From: an uncultured Clostridia bacterium
Lineage (GTDB): Bacteria; Bacillota; Clostridia; Oscillospirales; Oscillospiraceae
Length of the DNA stretch: 10,430 bases
Reading direction: 5' to 3'
NCBI GenBank assembly: GCA_946061345.1
Contig: CAMGRA010000026.1
Location: 1 to 10,430, forward strand
Shown here: positions 1-6,680 of the stretch, in pieces
Layout: each line of letters starts with the position of its first letter
Numbering within the stretch: position 1 is the first letter of the stretch
Translations under genes and position numbers: made by a program
The notes under the pieces: generated by a model
Database searches by the model: none
Seen by the model: the letters and a program-made list of their open reading frames with translations, nothing else
What the model was told of the DNA's origin: nothing

Positions 1-1063
1 GGATCAGGCACAGCTCCGCGTCGATACGGCGGTTGGCGCTGGTGTTGAAGCCCGCTGCCGCGTCACGCAAAAGCCGGGTCATACGCAGCAGTTCTCCCGG
101 GCTGAACAGCGGCAGGAGGGTCTGAAGCTCCTTTTCCGTGCAGACACCGGAGATCAGGCTGATGCCCCTGGAGGCCGTGCGCAGGATCAGCAGGTCCCGC
201 GCCACGGTGCACAGCTCGTCCAGCATGGCCGCCAGATCCTTGCCCTCGGCATACTGCTGGTTGAAGATCGCAAGGGTCCGGGCGCTGTCGTGATTGCCGA
301 TGGCCTGCATCAGCTCCGCAGTCTTTCTCGTACCCGCAAGGCCCAGGGTCTTGCAGACCTGGTTGGTGTCGATAGGTCCCACCGTCGCCGACGCGCACTG
401 ATCCAGCAGGCTCACCGCGTCGCGCATACCTCCGTCAGCCAGCCGTGCCAGATAAGCGGCGGCGTCAGGCTCGAGGGTGATGTTTTCGCGGTAGGCAATA
501 TAGTTCAGCCGGTCGGCGATGTCCTCCGGCAGGATCCTGCGGAAGGAAAAGCGCTGGCAGCGGGACAGGATCGTTGCCGGCACCTTGTGCAGCTCCGTCG
601 TCGCCAGGATAAACAGCAAATGCTCCGGCGGCTCCTCAATAATCTTCAGCAGCGCGTTAAAGGCGCTGATGGACAGCATATGGACCTCGTCGATGATATA
701 GACCCGCTTTTTGACCTCGGCAGGCGTATAGACCGCGTCGTCCCGCAGGGAGCGCACATTGTCCACGCCGTTATTGGAGGCGGCGTCGATCTCCAGCACA
801 TCCATACAGGCGCCGGAGTCGATGCTTTTGCAGGCGGCGCAGCAGTTACAGGGATTGCCGTCGACGGGATGCTCACAGTTGACCGCCTTGGCAAGAATCT
901 TTGCACAGGTGGTCTTGCCCGTGCCTCTGGTGCCGGTGAACAGATAGGCGTGGCTCAGGCGGTTGTTGATGAGCTGGTTTTTCAGCGTCTGGGTCACGGC
1001 AAGCTGACCGACCACATCGTCAAAGGTCTGGGGCCGGTATTTTCGGTATAAAGCCTGATACAT
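1..1063 (-). CDS. dnaX: DNA polymerase III subunit gamma/tau, partial (3' end beyond window)
   Basis: This is the clamp-loader ATPase that loads the sliding clamp and holds the replicative polymerase together. The first 354 codons are present and the reading frame stays open to the left edge. The protein starts MYQALYRKYRPQTFDDVVGQ, the classic DnaX N-terminus. Visible motifs are Walker A (GTRGTGKTT, residues 44-52), the zinc module cysteines C63, C72, C75 and C78, Walker B (IIDEVH, about 123-128), a sensor region (LATTELHK) and the SRC arginine-finger motif (167-169). The collar domain follows and the tau-specific C-terminus lies outside. The ATG at 1063 follows the ribosome binding site CAGGAGGTGAG and is preceded by its own promoter. 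The SRP RNA gene lies just upstream, an order also found in Bacillus subtilis (scr-dnaX). The usual downstream partners, a YbaB-family gene and recR, would lie off the left edge; that is expectation only. Confidence 0.97.
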   Translation of the reverse strand, partial: MYQALYRKYRPQTFDDVVGQLAVTQTLKNQLINNRLSHAYLFTGTRGTGKTTCAKILAKAVNCEHPVDGNPCNCCAACKSIDSGACMDVLEIDAASNNGVDNVRSLRDDAVYTPAEVKKRVYIIDEVHMLSISAFNALLKIIEEPPEHLLFILATTELHKVPATILSRCQRFSFRRILPEDIADRLNYIAYRENITLEPDAAAYLARLADGGMRDAVSLLDQCASATVGPIDTNQVCKTLGLAGTRKTAELMQAIGNHDSARTLAIFNQQYAEGKDLAAMLDELCTVARDLLILRTASRGISLISGVCTEKELQTLLPLFSPGELLRMTRLLRDAAAGFNTSANRRIDAELCLI

Positions 1064-1091
1064 CCGCTCACCTCCTGTTCATTTGATCTAT

Positions 1092-1120
1092 AGTATAAAC
1101 GATTTCGCAAAAAAAAGCAA
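1092..1120 (-). promoter_or_regulatory. sigma-A promoter of dnaX
   Basis: Reading the minus strand, TTGCTT (1120-1115) and TATACT (1097-1092) are separated by exactly 17 nt. This places the transcription start near 1085, about 22 nt before the dnaX start codon. The promoter lies between the SRP RNA terminator and dnaX, so dnaX can be transcribed independently of the SRP RNA. The call rests on consensus match and position only. Confidence 0.7.
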
Positions 1121-1141
1121 CCTTGATAATGCCGTGGGGAC

Positions 1142-1180
1142 GCAAAAAGGGCGCATGGCTATCCCACGCGCCCCTTTTGC
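1142..1180 (-). terminator. intrinsic terminator after the SRP RNA gene
   Basis: A near-perfect hairpin of about 17 bp with a 5-nt GATAG loop lies just past the SRP RNA. Its arms run GCAAAAGGGGCGCGTGG and CCATGCGCCCTTTTTGC. The T-run that serves as the U-tract falls in the distal end of the 3' arm, after the GC-rich core. The mirror image on the plus strand also ends in CCCCTTTTGC, but no plus-strand gene ends here. Confidence 0.8.
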
Positions 1181-1185
1181 CGATG

Positions 1186-1485
1186 CTTCGGCCCATGACA
1201 AGATCGCACACCCGCATTTGAACCTGAACTATACTCGTTTCCCGTGCAGCCAACTCAGAAACGGCTGACTTGCGGCACACGAACAGATCCGCTTAATGCT
1301 GCTCGGTTCCCCGCCTGACATGGTTCACAGGAGTTCGTTGCGCAAGACCGGCTCCTCAACACCGCTTACACGGACAGGCAGCACAGCACAGGCCCGGGTG
1401 CGGGAATTCATCCCTGCTATAGCGGATTGCAGGCAACAGGGCACCGCTATCTCCCCGACTAGTGCGACCTTGTCACAGGCCGAAG
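1186..1485 (-). ncRNA. ffs: signal recognition particle RNA, large (Alu-containing) Gram-positive type
   Basis: This is the RNA scaffold of the signal recognition particle, which binds Ffh and targets nascent membrane and secreted proteins. Recognition comes from the S-domain tip at 1320-1291: GTCAGG, a GGAA tetraloop (1310-1307) closed by GG/CC, then GAGCAGCA, which is the Ffh-binding signature. The 5' part (about 1469-1410) matches the Alu-like domain of large bacterial SRP RNAs, with GTCGGGGAGATAGCGG followed by TGCAATCCGCTATAGC. The two ends pair in a helix of about 24 bp using Watson-Crick and G-U pairs: CTTCGGCC...GTCGCAC (1485-1462) with GTGCGATC...GGCCGAAG (1209-1186). The span given is the outer limit of that helix. 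The mature RNA may be shorter, near 1470-1204 or about 267 nt, close to the 271-nt scRNA of B. subtilis. It sits about 10 nt after acpP and ends at a terminator. Confidence 0.93.
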
Positions 1486-1494
1486 TATGTAGTT

Positions 1495-1728
1495 TTATTC
1501 AATCTCAGTCATTTTATCATTGATAAAATCGGCCAACTCACCAATGGTTTCCAACTTCATTTCGCCGTCCATTTCAAAATCGACACCAAGTTCTTCTTCC
1601 ATATCCATGATCATCTCAACCATGTCCAGAGAATCCAGATGGAGGCTCTCAAAGGTCGTATCGCGATCCATCTCTTCGACGGGAATGTCAAGCTGCTCAG
1701 AAAGATAGGTTCTGATTCTGTCGTACAT
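1495..1728 (-). CDS. acpP: acyl carrier protein
   Basis: A small acidic cytosolic protein that carries growing acyl chains on a 4'-phosphopantetheine arm during fatty acid synthesis. At 77 residues it has the usual length. The attachment motif is DSL with serine 33 (LDSLDMVEMIMDMEEELGVDF), followed by a helix III/IV region ending in ETIGELADFI. The ATG at 1728 follows GGGAGGA at good spacing. It has its own sigma-A promoter in the 94-bp gap after rpoD. It is not beside other fab genes here, so the neighbourhood does not show whether it is the main fatty-acid ACP or a specialised one. Its TAA stop lies about 10 nt before the outermost pairing base of the SRP RNA, which suggests a shared transcript. 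Confidence 0.95.
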   Translation of the reverse strand: MYDRIRTYLSEQLDIPVEEMDRDTTFESLHLDSLDMVEMIMDMEEELGVDFEMDGEMKLETIGELADFINDKMTEIE

Positions 1729-1767
1729 CGTTCAGTCCTCCCACATAGTCTGTGTTGTCTATTGCTT

Positions 1768-1795
1768 ATGATACTTTTTTTTTCGACAATGTCAA
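1768..1795 (-). promoter_or_regulatory. sigma-A promoter of acpP
   Basis: On the minus strand, TTGACA (1795-1790, perfect -35) and TATCAT (1773-1768) are separated by 16 nt that are mostly A. The expected start is near 1761, leaving a leader of about 33 nt before acpP. It is one of the strongest promoter matches in the window and probably also drives the SRP RNA downstream. I see no convincing terminator between rpoD and this promoter, so read-through from the rpoD operon is possible. Confidence 0.75.
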
Positions 1796-1822
1796 GAGAA
1801 ATTTTTTTACTGCACGAAGTTG

Positions 1823-2950
1823 TTAACTGAGAAAGTCCTTCAAAATCTTGGAGCGGGAGGGGTGGCGGAGCTTTCGCAGAGCCTTGGATTCAATTTGGCG
1901 GATCCGCTCGCGTGTCACGTCAAATTCTTCTCCGACCTCCTCAAGGGTGTGCATTCTCCCGTCCTGCAGGCCGTAGCGAAGGCAGAGTACCTTTTCCTCC
2001 CGGGGTGTCAGGGTCTTGAGAACTCCGGCAAGCTGCTCCCGCAAAACGGCAAAGGTCGCCGCGTCGGCAGGCTCTGAGGCATCCTCGTCCTGAATGAAAT
2101 CGCCCAAATGACTGTCATCCTCCTCACCCACTGGTGTTTCCAGGGAAATAGGCTCCTGAGCGACGCGCATGATCTCCTCCACCTTTTCCGTGGAGAGGTT
2201 CAGCTTTCCGGCGATCTCGGAGGCCGTCGGATCACGGCCCAGAGCCTGGATCAGCTCATGGGAGGCACGGGAGACGCGGTTGATGGTTTCCACCATGTGT
2301 ACCGGAATGCGGATAGTCCTAGCGTGGTCAGCAATGGCCCGGGAAATAGACTGGCGTATCCACCAGGTGGCGTAGGTGGAGAATTTATAGCCCTTTGTGT
2401 AGTCAAATTTGTCGACGGCCTTAATGAGGCCCAGATTGCCCTCCTGGATCAGGTCCAAAAACGGCAGGCCCCGTCCCACATAGCGTTTCGCGATGGAGAC
2501 CACCAGGCGGAGATTGGCCTCCACCATCTTATTGTGGGCCTCCATATCGCCCTCAGCCAGGCGCTTGCCCAGCTCCGTTTCCTCCTCGGCGGTGAGAAGC
2601 GGAATTTTACCGATCTCCTTAAGGTACATACGCACCGGATCGTTGACGCTCATCGCGTCGGACATTTCCTCCGTGTCGAGGAGCTTTTCCTCCTCCACCA
2701 GTTGAAGATCCTCGTCGCTGGGAGCCATGTCATCCGGCTTCGTCAGCATCTCCACCACGTCGGACACGTCGATCTCCACACCGGCAGCCTCCAGAGCGTC
2801 GTAGATCAGATCCGTCTGCTGCTCGTCAGCATCGATGGCATCCAGGGCGTCAATGAGATCCTTGGACGCAATGCGCTTTTCCTTTTTGCCGCGCTCCAAA
2901 AGCTGCTGCAGTTTTTCATGCATGACGGCATCTTGTTGCAGTTCGTCCAT
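1823..2950 (-). CDS. rpoD: RNA polymerase primary sigma factor (sigma-A/sigma-70)
   Basis: The primary sigma factor directs RNA polymerase to housekeeping promoters. At 375 residues it is close to B. subtilis SigA and has the short Gram-positive form without the large non-conserved insert of E. coli sigma-70. Visible in order: region 1.1 (about 13-60), an acidic linker, region 1.2 (DPVRMYLKEIG, 104-114), region 2 (about 138-212) with the -10-reading and melting segment YATWWIRQ (193-200), region 3 (about 213-290), and region 4 with the -35-reading helix-turn-helix (TLEEVGEEF...RERIRQIE, about 335-354). The ATG at 2950 is chosen because GGAGGT lies 7 nt upstream and the protein then begins MDELQQD. 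An in-frame ATG at 2965 is poorly served by a ribosome site. The frame stays open further upstream inside dnaG, but that is not sigma-like. The start lies 1 bp after the dnaG stop codon, so translation is probably coupled. Confidence 0.97.
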   Translation of the reverse strand: MDELQQDAVMHEKLQQLLERGKKEKRIASKDLIDALDAIDADEQQTDLIYDALEAAGVEIDVSDVVEMLTKPDDMAPSDEDLQLVEEEKLLDTEEMSDAMSVNDPVRMYLKEIGKIPLLTAEEETELGKRLAEGDMEAHNKMVEANLRLVVSIAKRYVGRGLPFLDLIQEGNLGLIKAVDKFDYTKGYKFSTYATWWIRQSISRAIADHARTIRIPVHMVETINRVSRASHELIQALGRDPTASEIAGKLNLSTEKVEEIMRVAQEPISLETPVGEEDDSHLGDFIQDEDASEPADAATFAVLREQLAGVLKTLTPREEKVLCLRYGLQDGRMHTLEEVGEEFDVTRERIRQIESKALRKLRHPSRSKILKDFLS

Positions 2951-2951
2951 G

Positions 2952-4703
2952 TTATGTACCTCCATATCCTTTTTTCTTGAGAAGCCGCTCCTGCATAGCC
3001 TTGATGTCGCTGCGGTCCGTGATCTGCGTCTTGCCGTATTCCTCGGTGATGATATGCACGCAGTCGTCAAAGGCCTCGTCCGACAGGACCACATCCGGCT
3101 TTTGCAGGATCTCGGTCAAATGGGCCATTTCCTCCGGTGTCAGCAGGTCGGAAAGGCCGCTGGGGGTCACGGAAAGGTCGTCGCGCCACCGCTCTCTGAG
3201 GGCGTCGAAGGCTCTGCCGAACATGGGAACGGAGAATTGCTCCCGTGCCAGCGCCTGCGCCCGGTCAAAGAGGTCCGGCTGGCGCAGAAGCATCCGCAGC
3301 AGATTTTCCTCGGCCATGGCGGAGCGCATATTGTCATAGCGCAGGTTGCGGGCTCTCGGCTGCCGTATGTTGGCGGCCTCCAGATCCTTCTTTTCCTGTG
3401 CCTTGCGCTGGATGGCGACGCGGCGCTTGAATGCCTTGTTGATCTCCAGCTTCATGACCTCCGGCGTCAGTCCGGCCATTTCCGCCGCACGTGCACCATA
3501 GATCTCCCGCTCCACGGCGGTGGAGTAGGTGGAGATCAGGTCAGCAGCCTGCTTGGCAAATTCCACCTTCTGCTCGTCGGAGGACAGGTCGAATTTCATC
3601 TGCAGGGAGCGCAGACGGTACTCCGCCTGATTCTCCGAGCCTTGCAGCAGCAGCCGGAAGCGGTCTGCTCCGAACTTTTTCAGGAACTCGTCCGGGTCCT
3701 TTGCGCCCTGCATCCGCAGGACCTTGACACGCAGGCCGGTCTTTTCCAGCATGGGAATGGCGCGGGCCGTAGCGTTTTGCCCCGCAGCGTCGCCGTCATA
3801 GGTCAGCACGATCTCATTGGTATATTTGGATAGCATATCCGCGTGCTCCTGGGTCAGCGAGGTGCCGAGGGAGGCTACGGCGCAGTCAAAGCCGTACTGG
3901 TGCAGCGCAATAGCGTCCATGTAGCCCTCCGTGAGGATGATAAAGCCCTGCTTACTCTTTTTGACGATATTCATGGCAAAAAGGTTTCGCCTTTTGTTAA
4001 AAATAATTGTCTCCGGGGAATTGAGATACTTGGGCGTGGAGTCGTCCATGACCCGTCCGCCGAAGCCGATGACGTTGCCACGGACGTCGATGATGGGAAA
4101 CATCAGGCGGTTGCGGAAGCGGTCATAGAGGGTGCCCTTTTTCTCGTTTTTCAGCACCAGACCGGCCTCCAGCAGCTCCTGCTTGGAAAAGCCCCTGGCC
4201 GTCATGGTGTCTAACAGGTCGCTCCAGGCGTTGGGCGCAAAGCCAAGACCAAACCGCGTCACCGTGGAGGCAGAAAGCCCCCGTTTGGCAACATAGGCGC
4301 GGGCCTCCTCCGCCGATGGCGTTTTGAGCTGCTCATGGAAAAACCGCGCAGCTTCCTTACACAGGGCCCAGAGACGTTCCTTTTTCTTATACTGGGACTG
4401 ACCCAGGTTGTCTTCGGGAACCTCGATACCGGCGCGTTTGCCCAGGAACCGCACCGCGTCCGGGTAGCTGAGGTTCTCGATCTCCATAATGAAATTGATA
4501 ACGCCGCCGCCCTTGTGGCAGCCGAAGCAGTAGTAAATGCCTTTTTCCGGGTTGACGGAGAAGGACGGGGTCTTTTCGCCGTGGAAAGGGCACAGACCAA
4601 ACAGGTTGCTTCCCTTGCGCGTCAGCGCGACATACTGCCCGACTACATCCTCAATGGGATTTCGATGATTCAGTTCGTCCAGAAACGCCGGTGAAAAGGC
4701 CAT
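2952..4703 (-). CDS. dnaG: DNA primase
   Basis: Primase makes the RNA primers for lagging-strand and restart synthesis and works with the DnaB-type helicase. At 583 residues it has normal length. The N-terminal CHC2 zinc-binding domain shows C38, H41, C59 and C62 (CPFHGEKTPSFS; YYCFGC). The catalytic core holds the basic motif RFRNRLMFPI (about 195-204) and a Toprim fold with E259 (TEGYMD) and D303/D305 (YDGDAAG). The C-terminal part (from about 445) fits the helicase-interaction domain. The ATG at 4703 follows AAAGGAG at good spacing. It lies 44 bp after dgt and 1 bp before rpoD. The dnaG-sigA pairing is conserved in Gram-positive bacteria and links replication priming with the main sigma factor. 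Confidence 0.97.
   Translation of the reverse strand: MAFSPAFLDELNHRNPIEDVVGQYVALTRKGSNLFGLCPFHGEKTPSFSVNPEKGIYYCFGCHKGGGVINFIMEIENLSYPDAVRFLGKRAGIEVPEDNLGQSQYKKKERLWALCKEAARFFHEQLKTPSAEEARAYVAKRGLSASTVTRFGLGFAPNAWSDLLDTMTARGFSKQELLEAGLVLKNEKKGTLYDRFRNRLMFPIIDVRGNVIGFGGRVMDDSTPKYLNSPETIIFNKRRNLFAMNIVKKSKQGFIILTEGYMDAIALHQYGFDCAVASLGTSLTQEHADMLSKYTNEIVLTYDGDAAGQNATARAIPMLEKTGLRVKVLRMQGAKDPDEFLKKFGADRFRLLLQGSENQAEYRLRSLQMKFDLSSDEQKVEFAKQAADLISTYSTAVEREIYGARAAEMAGLTPEVMKLEINKAFKRRVAIQRKAQEKKDLEAANIRQPRARNLRYDNMRSAMAEENLLRMLLRQPDLFDRAQALAREQFSVPMFGRAFDALRERWRDDLSVTPSGLSDLLTPEEMAHLTEILQKPDVVLSDEAFDDCVHIITEEYGKTQITDRSDIKAMQERLLKKKGYGGT
2958..2963 (-). promoter_or_regulatory. rpoD ribosome binding site inside the end of dnaG
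   Basis: GGAGGT, spaced 7 nt before the ATG at 2950, decides the rpoD start. The same bases encode the last Gly-Gly residues of DnaG, whose reading frame ends in TAA at 2954-2952. A ribosome finishing dnaG would therefore clear and pass over this site. Confidence 0.75.
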
Positions 4704-4747
4704 TTTACTTCTCCTTTCCTGTGATTTTCGGCAAAAACCACTGTCTT

Positions 4748-5764
4748 CTATCCACGCACCTGCCAGGCCATTGGGATAAACAGCTCGTCATATTTATACA
4801 TGGCGTATTTATCGGTCATCCCAGCGATATAGTCGCAGACCGTCCGCTCCATGCCGTCAAAGTCAAGCTGGGGCTGGAAATCGGCGGGAAGCGCCTGTGG
4901 ATGGGCAATGTAGTATTCATAGAGCCGCTTCAAAATGTCCCGGGCCTTGGCTTCCTCGCCCTTTGCCACGGGATTTTTATAGACCCGCTCAAACATGAAG
5001 CTGCGCAGCGCCTCCATGGCACCGGCCACCGGCTCTGTCATGCCCAGGGTCTGAGTTTCGGCGGTGTGGAAAATGAGGTCTGTGACCAGGGTGTTGATGC
5101 GGTCCCGGTGGGTGTCGCCCAGAATATCAGCAATCCCCCGGGGAATGTCAGCGTCAGTCAGGATCCCGGCGCGCATGGCGTCATCGATGTCGTGATTGAT
5201 ATAGGCGATCTGGTCGGAAATACGGACGATCTGCCCCTCCAGTGTGGCAGGCAGGGGGCCTGAACGGCTGTGGCCCAGAATGCCCATGCGAACCTCGTAG
5301 GTCAAATTCAGACCCTGGCCATCCTTTTCCAGAAAATCAACCACCCGCAGGGATTGCTCGTTGTGGCGGAAGGGTTTTCCCGTCACCTCCGTCAGCGCCA
5401 CCTCTCCGGCGTGACCGAAGGGGGTGTGTCCCAGGTCATGGCCAAAGGCAATGGCTTCGGACAAATCCTCGTTGAGCCGCAGGGCGCGGGTGATAGTGCG
5501 GGCGACGCGGGCCACCTCTAAGGTGTGGGTCATGCGGGTGCGGTAGTGGTCGCCCTCCGGCTGGAGAAAGACCTGGGTCTTGTGCATCAGGCGGCGAAAG
5601 GATTTGCTGTGGAGAATTCGGTCGCTGTCGCGCTGGTAGCAGGTCCGCACGTCATTTTCCGTCGCAGCCTCAGGTCTCGGACGGCCCAGAGTGGCGTCGG
5701 AGAATTGCGCCTTTTCCGAAAGGCGCTGATGCTCATCGTGTTCCAGTTGCTCCCGGATGGTCAT
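4748..5764 (-). CDS. dgt: dGTP triphosphohydrolase-like HD-domain protein
   Basis: A member of the Dgt family, which splits dNTPs (classically dGTP) into deoxynucleoside and triphosphate and so tunes the dNTP pool. At 338 residues it matches the shorter Gram-positive Dgt-like group rather than the roughly 500-residue E. coli enzyme. The HD-type metal site is visible as H80 (TRMTHTLEV), H109-D110 (FGHDLGHTPFGH) and a probable D184 (RISDQIAY). Near the N-terminus, CYQRDSDRILHSKSFRRL matches the conserved RDRDRI-type family start. The ATG at 5764 follows GGAGGG. The gene lies 13 bp after a GNAT gene and 44 bp before dnaG. A dgt-dnaG-rpoD order is recurrent in Clostridia and fits a role in replication supply. 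The exact substrate preference cannot be read from the sequence. Confidence 0.93.
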   Translation of the reverse strand: MTIREQLEHDEHQRLSEKAQFSDATLGRPRPEAATENDVRTCYQRDSDRILHSKSFRRLMHKTQVFLQPEGDHYRTRMTHTLEVARVARTITRALRLNEDLSEAIAFGHDLGHTPFGHAGEVALTEVTGKPFRHNEQSLRVVDFLEKDGQGLNLTYEVRMGILGHSRSGPLPATLEGQIVRISDQIAYINHDIDDAMRAGILTDADIPRGIADILGDTHRDRINTLVTDLIFHTAETQTLGMTEPVAGAMEALRSFMFERVYKNPVAKGEEAKARDILKRLYEYYIAHPQALPADFQPQLDFDGMERTVCDYIAGMTDKYAMYKYDELFIPMAWQVRG

Positions 5765-5777
5765 GTCAATCCCTCCG

Positions 5778-6245
5778 TTACAGCTCCAGTCGGTAGCTGG
5801 CTCCCTGGGCGGTGTCCTTCACCTTTTGAAAGCCCGCGCCGAGAAACAGCCGCTGAGAGCCAATATTATCCTGATAGATCTCCTCCACAGCCAGATGGTC
5901 CCAGCCCAGTTCCCTTGCATAGGCGATGAGGCCCCGCAGGACCCGTCCGCCGATGCCGCGCTGCTGGTAGCCGGGCGCGATGACGATGGGAAGATCGTCC
6001 CGGCACAGGGTCACGTCGCCCACAGGGATGTATGTATCCGACTGCTTCAGTTCAATAAAATAAAGCGCGCCTTTTTGGTCAAGATAAGTATACATCCGCC
6101 GCAGCAGTTCTGCGTCGTAGGGCTCCGTCCGGTGGTCAACACCCCAGAGGGTCTGAGCGTCCTGATACCACGGCAGGGCAAAATCGTGTTGTCCGTCATA
6201 GAGCCGCAGGCGCAGCGTATCGTCAATAACGATCATTTCCGTCAT
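5778..6245 (-). CDS. GNAT-family N-acetyltransferase (second of two)
   Basis: An acetyl-CoA-dependent acyltransferase of the GNAT fold, 155 residues. Motif A is clear (LPIVIAPGYQQRGIGGRVL, 85-103, with the pyrophosphate-binding Q-x-x-G-x-G). Motif B shows N127, then SQRLFLGAGFQKV, with the usual asparagine and the G-F turn. The acceptor substrate is unknown; the fold serves small amines, antibiotics and protein N-termini alike. The ATG at 6245 overlaps the stop of the preceding GNAT gene as ATGA and has no good ribosome site of its own, so translation is probably coupled. An in-frame ATG at 6236 is a weaker alternative. It shares little with its neighbour apart from the fold, so the pair does not look like a recent duplication. 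It probably belongs to the hflX-to-rpoD transcript. Confidence 0.88.
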   Translation of the reverse strand: MTEMIVIDDTLRLRLYDGQHDFALPWYQDAQTLWGVDHRTEPYDAELLRRMYTYLDQKGALYFIELKQSDTYIPVGDVTLCRDDLPIVIAPGYQQRGIGGRVLRGLIAYARELGWDHLAVEEIYQDNIGSQRLFLGAGFQKVKDTAQGASYRLEL

Positions 6246-6676
6246 AGCTGTTTTGCTTTTAGGATCAGGTTGTTGGGAGTATAGAAACCCAGCTTTTTGT
6301 AAAAAAGCTCGTGCATCTCGTCATTGACCGCCGTAAGCTGGATCATAGCGCCTCCCGCTGCTTTGATACGGCGTTCCATCTCCTGCATCAGCCGGGTGCC
6401 GACGCCACGGCCCTGCGCGTCCTTTGCCACGACGATCTCATGCAGGTCGTAGGCCAGCAGGTCGTCATACTGGGTAAACCAGCCAAAAACGACGCAGACG
6501 ATTCTGCCGTCATCTTCCCCAAAAATGCAGCAGGCGTCCTCGCGGGTGCAAATGGGCCGGATCCGGCGCAGAGCAGTCTCCGCCGTCCAGCAGCCGTCCT
6601 CATATCGATTGTAATAGTCCATATAGAACGCCGCGACGGATTTCAGGTCCGCCGGGCCGATGTTTCGGTAGGTCAT
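6242..6676 (-). CDS. GNAT-family N-acetyltransferase (first of two)
   Basis: A 144-residue GNAT acetyltransferase. Motif A is LHEIVVAKDAQGRGVGTRLM (about 78-97) with the acetyl-CoA loop QGRGVG (88-93). Motif B appears as NDEMHELFYKKLGF (118-131), ending in the typical Y-x-K-x-G-F. The ATG at 6676 is chosen because AGAGGT stands at good spacing and the protein then begins MTYRNIGPADLKSV, a normal GNAT start. An open frame continues upstream to 6922, but it lies inside the YigZ-family gene and is a shadow. The start is 4 bp after the upstream stop, and its own stop overlaps the next GNAT start as ATGA. The substrate is unknown. The IVxxxxQGRGVG pattern also occurs in RimI-like and small-molecule acetyltransferases, so no assignment is made. 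Confidence 0.9.
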   Translation of the reverse strand: MTYRNIGPADLKSVAAFYMDYYNRYEDGCWTAETALRRIRPICTREDACCIFGEDDGRIVCVVFGWFTQYDDLLAYDLHEIVVAKDAQGRGVGTRLMQEMERRIKAAGGAMIQLTAVNDEMHELFYKKLGFYTPNNLILKAKQL

Positions 6677-6680
6677 TCTT

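Noticed and set aside
290..1051. Long plus-strand open frame (253 codons) opposite dnaX
   Set aside because: It lies antisense to a clearly recognised dnaX, shows no family motifs, and has the composition expected of a shadow frame opposite a GC-rich gene.
1186..1485. Small open frames across the SRP RNA region (for example 1296-1523 plus, 1068-1280 minus)
   Set aside because: They coincide with the structured RNA and its flanks and show no coding features.
2951..3094. Upstream extension of rpoD by 48 residues
   Set aside because: The extra stretch lies inside dnaG in another frame, has no sigma-like sequence, and the strong ribosome site supports ATG 2950.
2108..3833. Long plus-strand open frames (290 and 332 codons) opposite rpoD and dnaG
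   Set aside because: They are histidine/leucine/valine-rich shadows of well-conserved minus-strand genes, with no supporting ribosome site or known domain.
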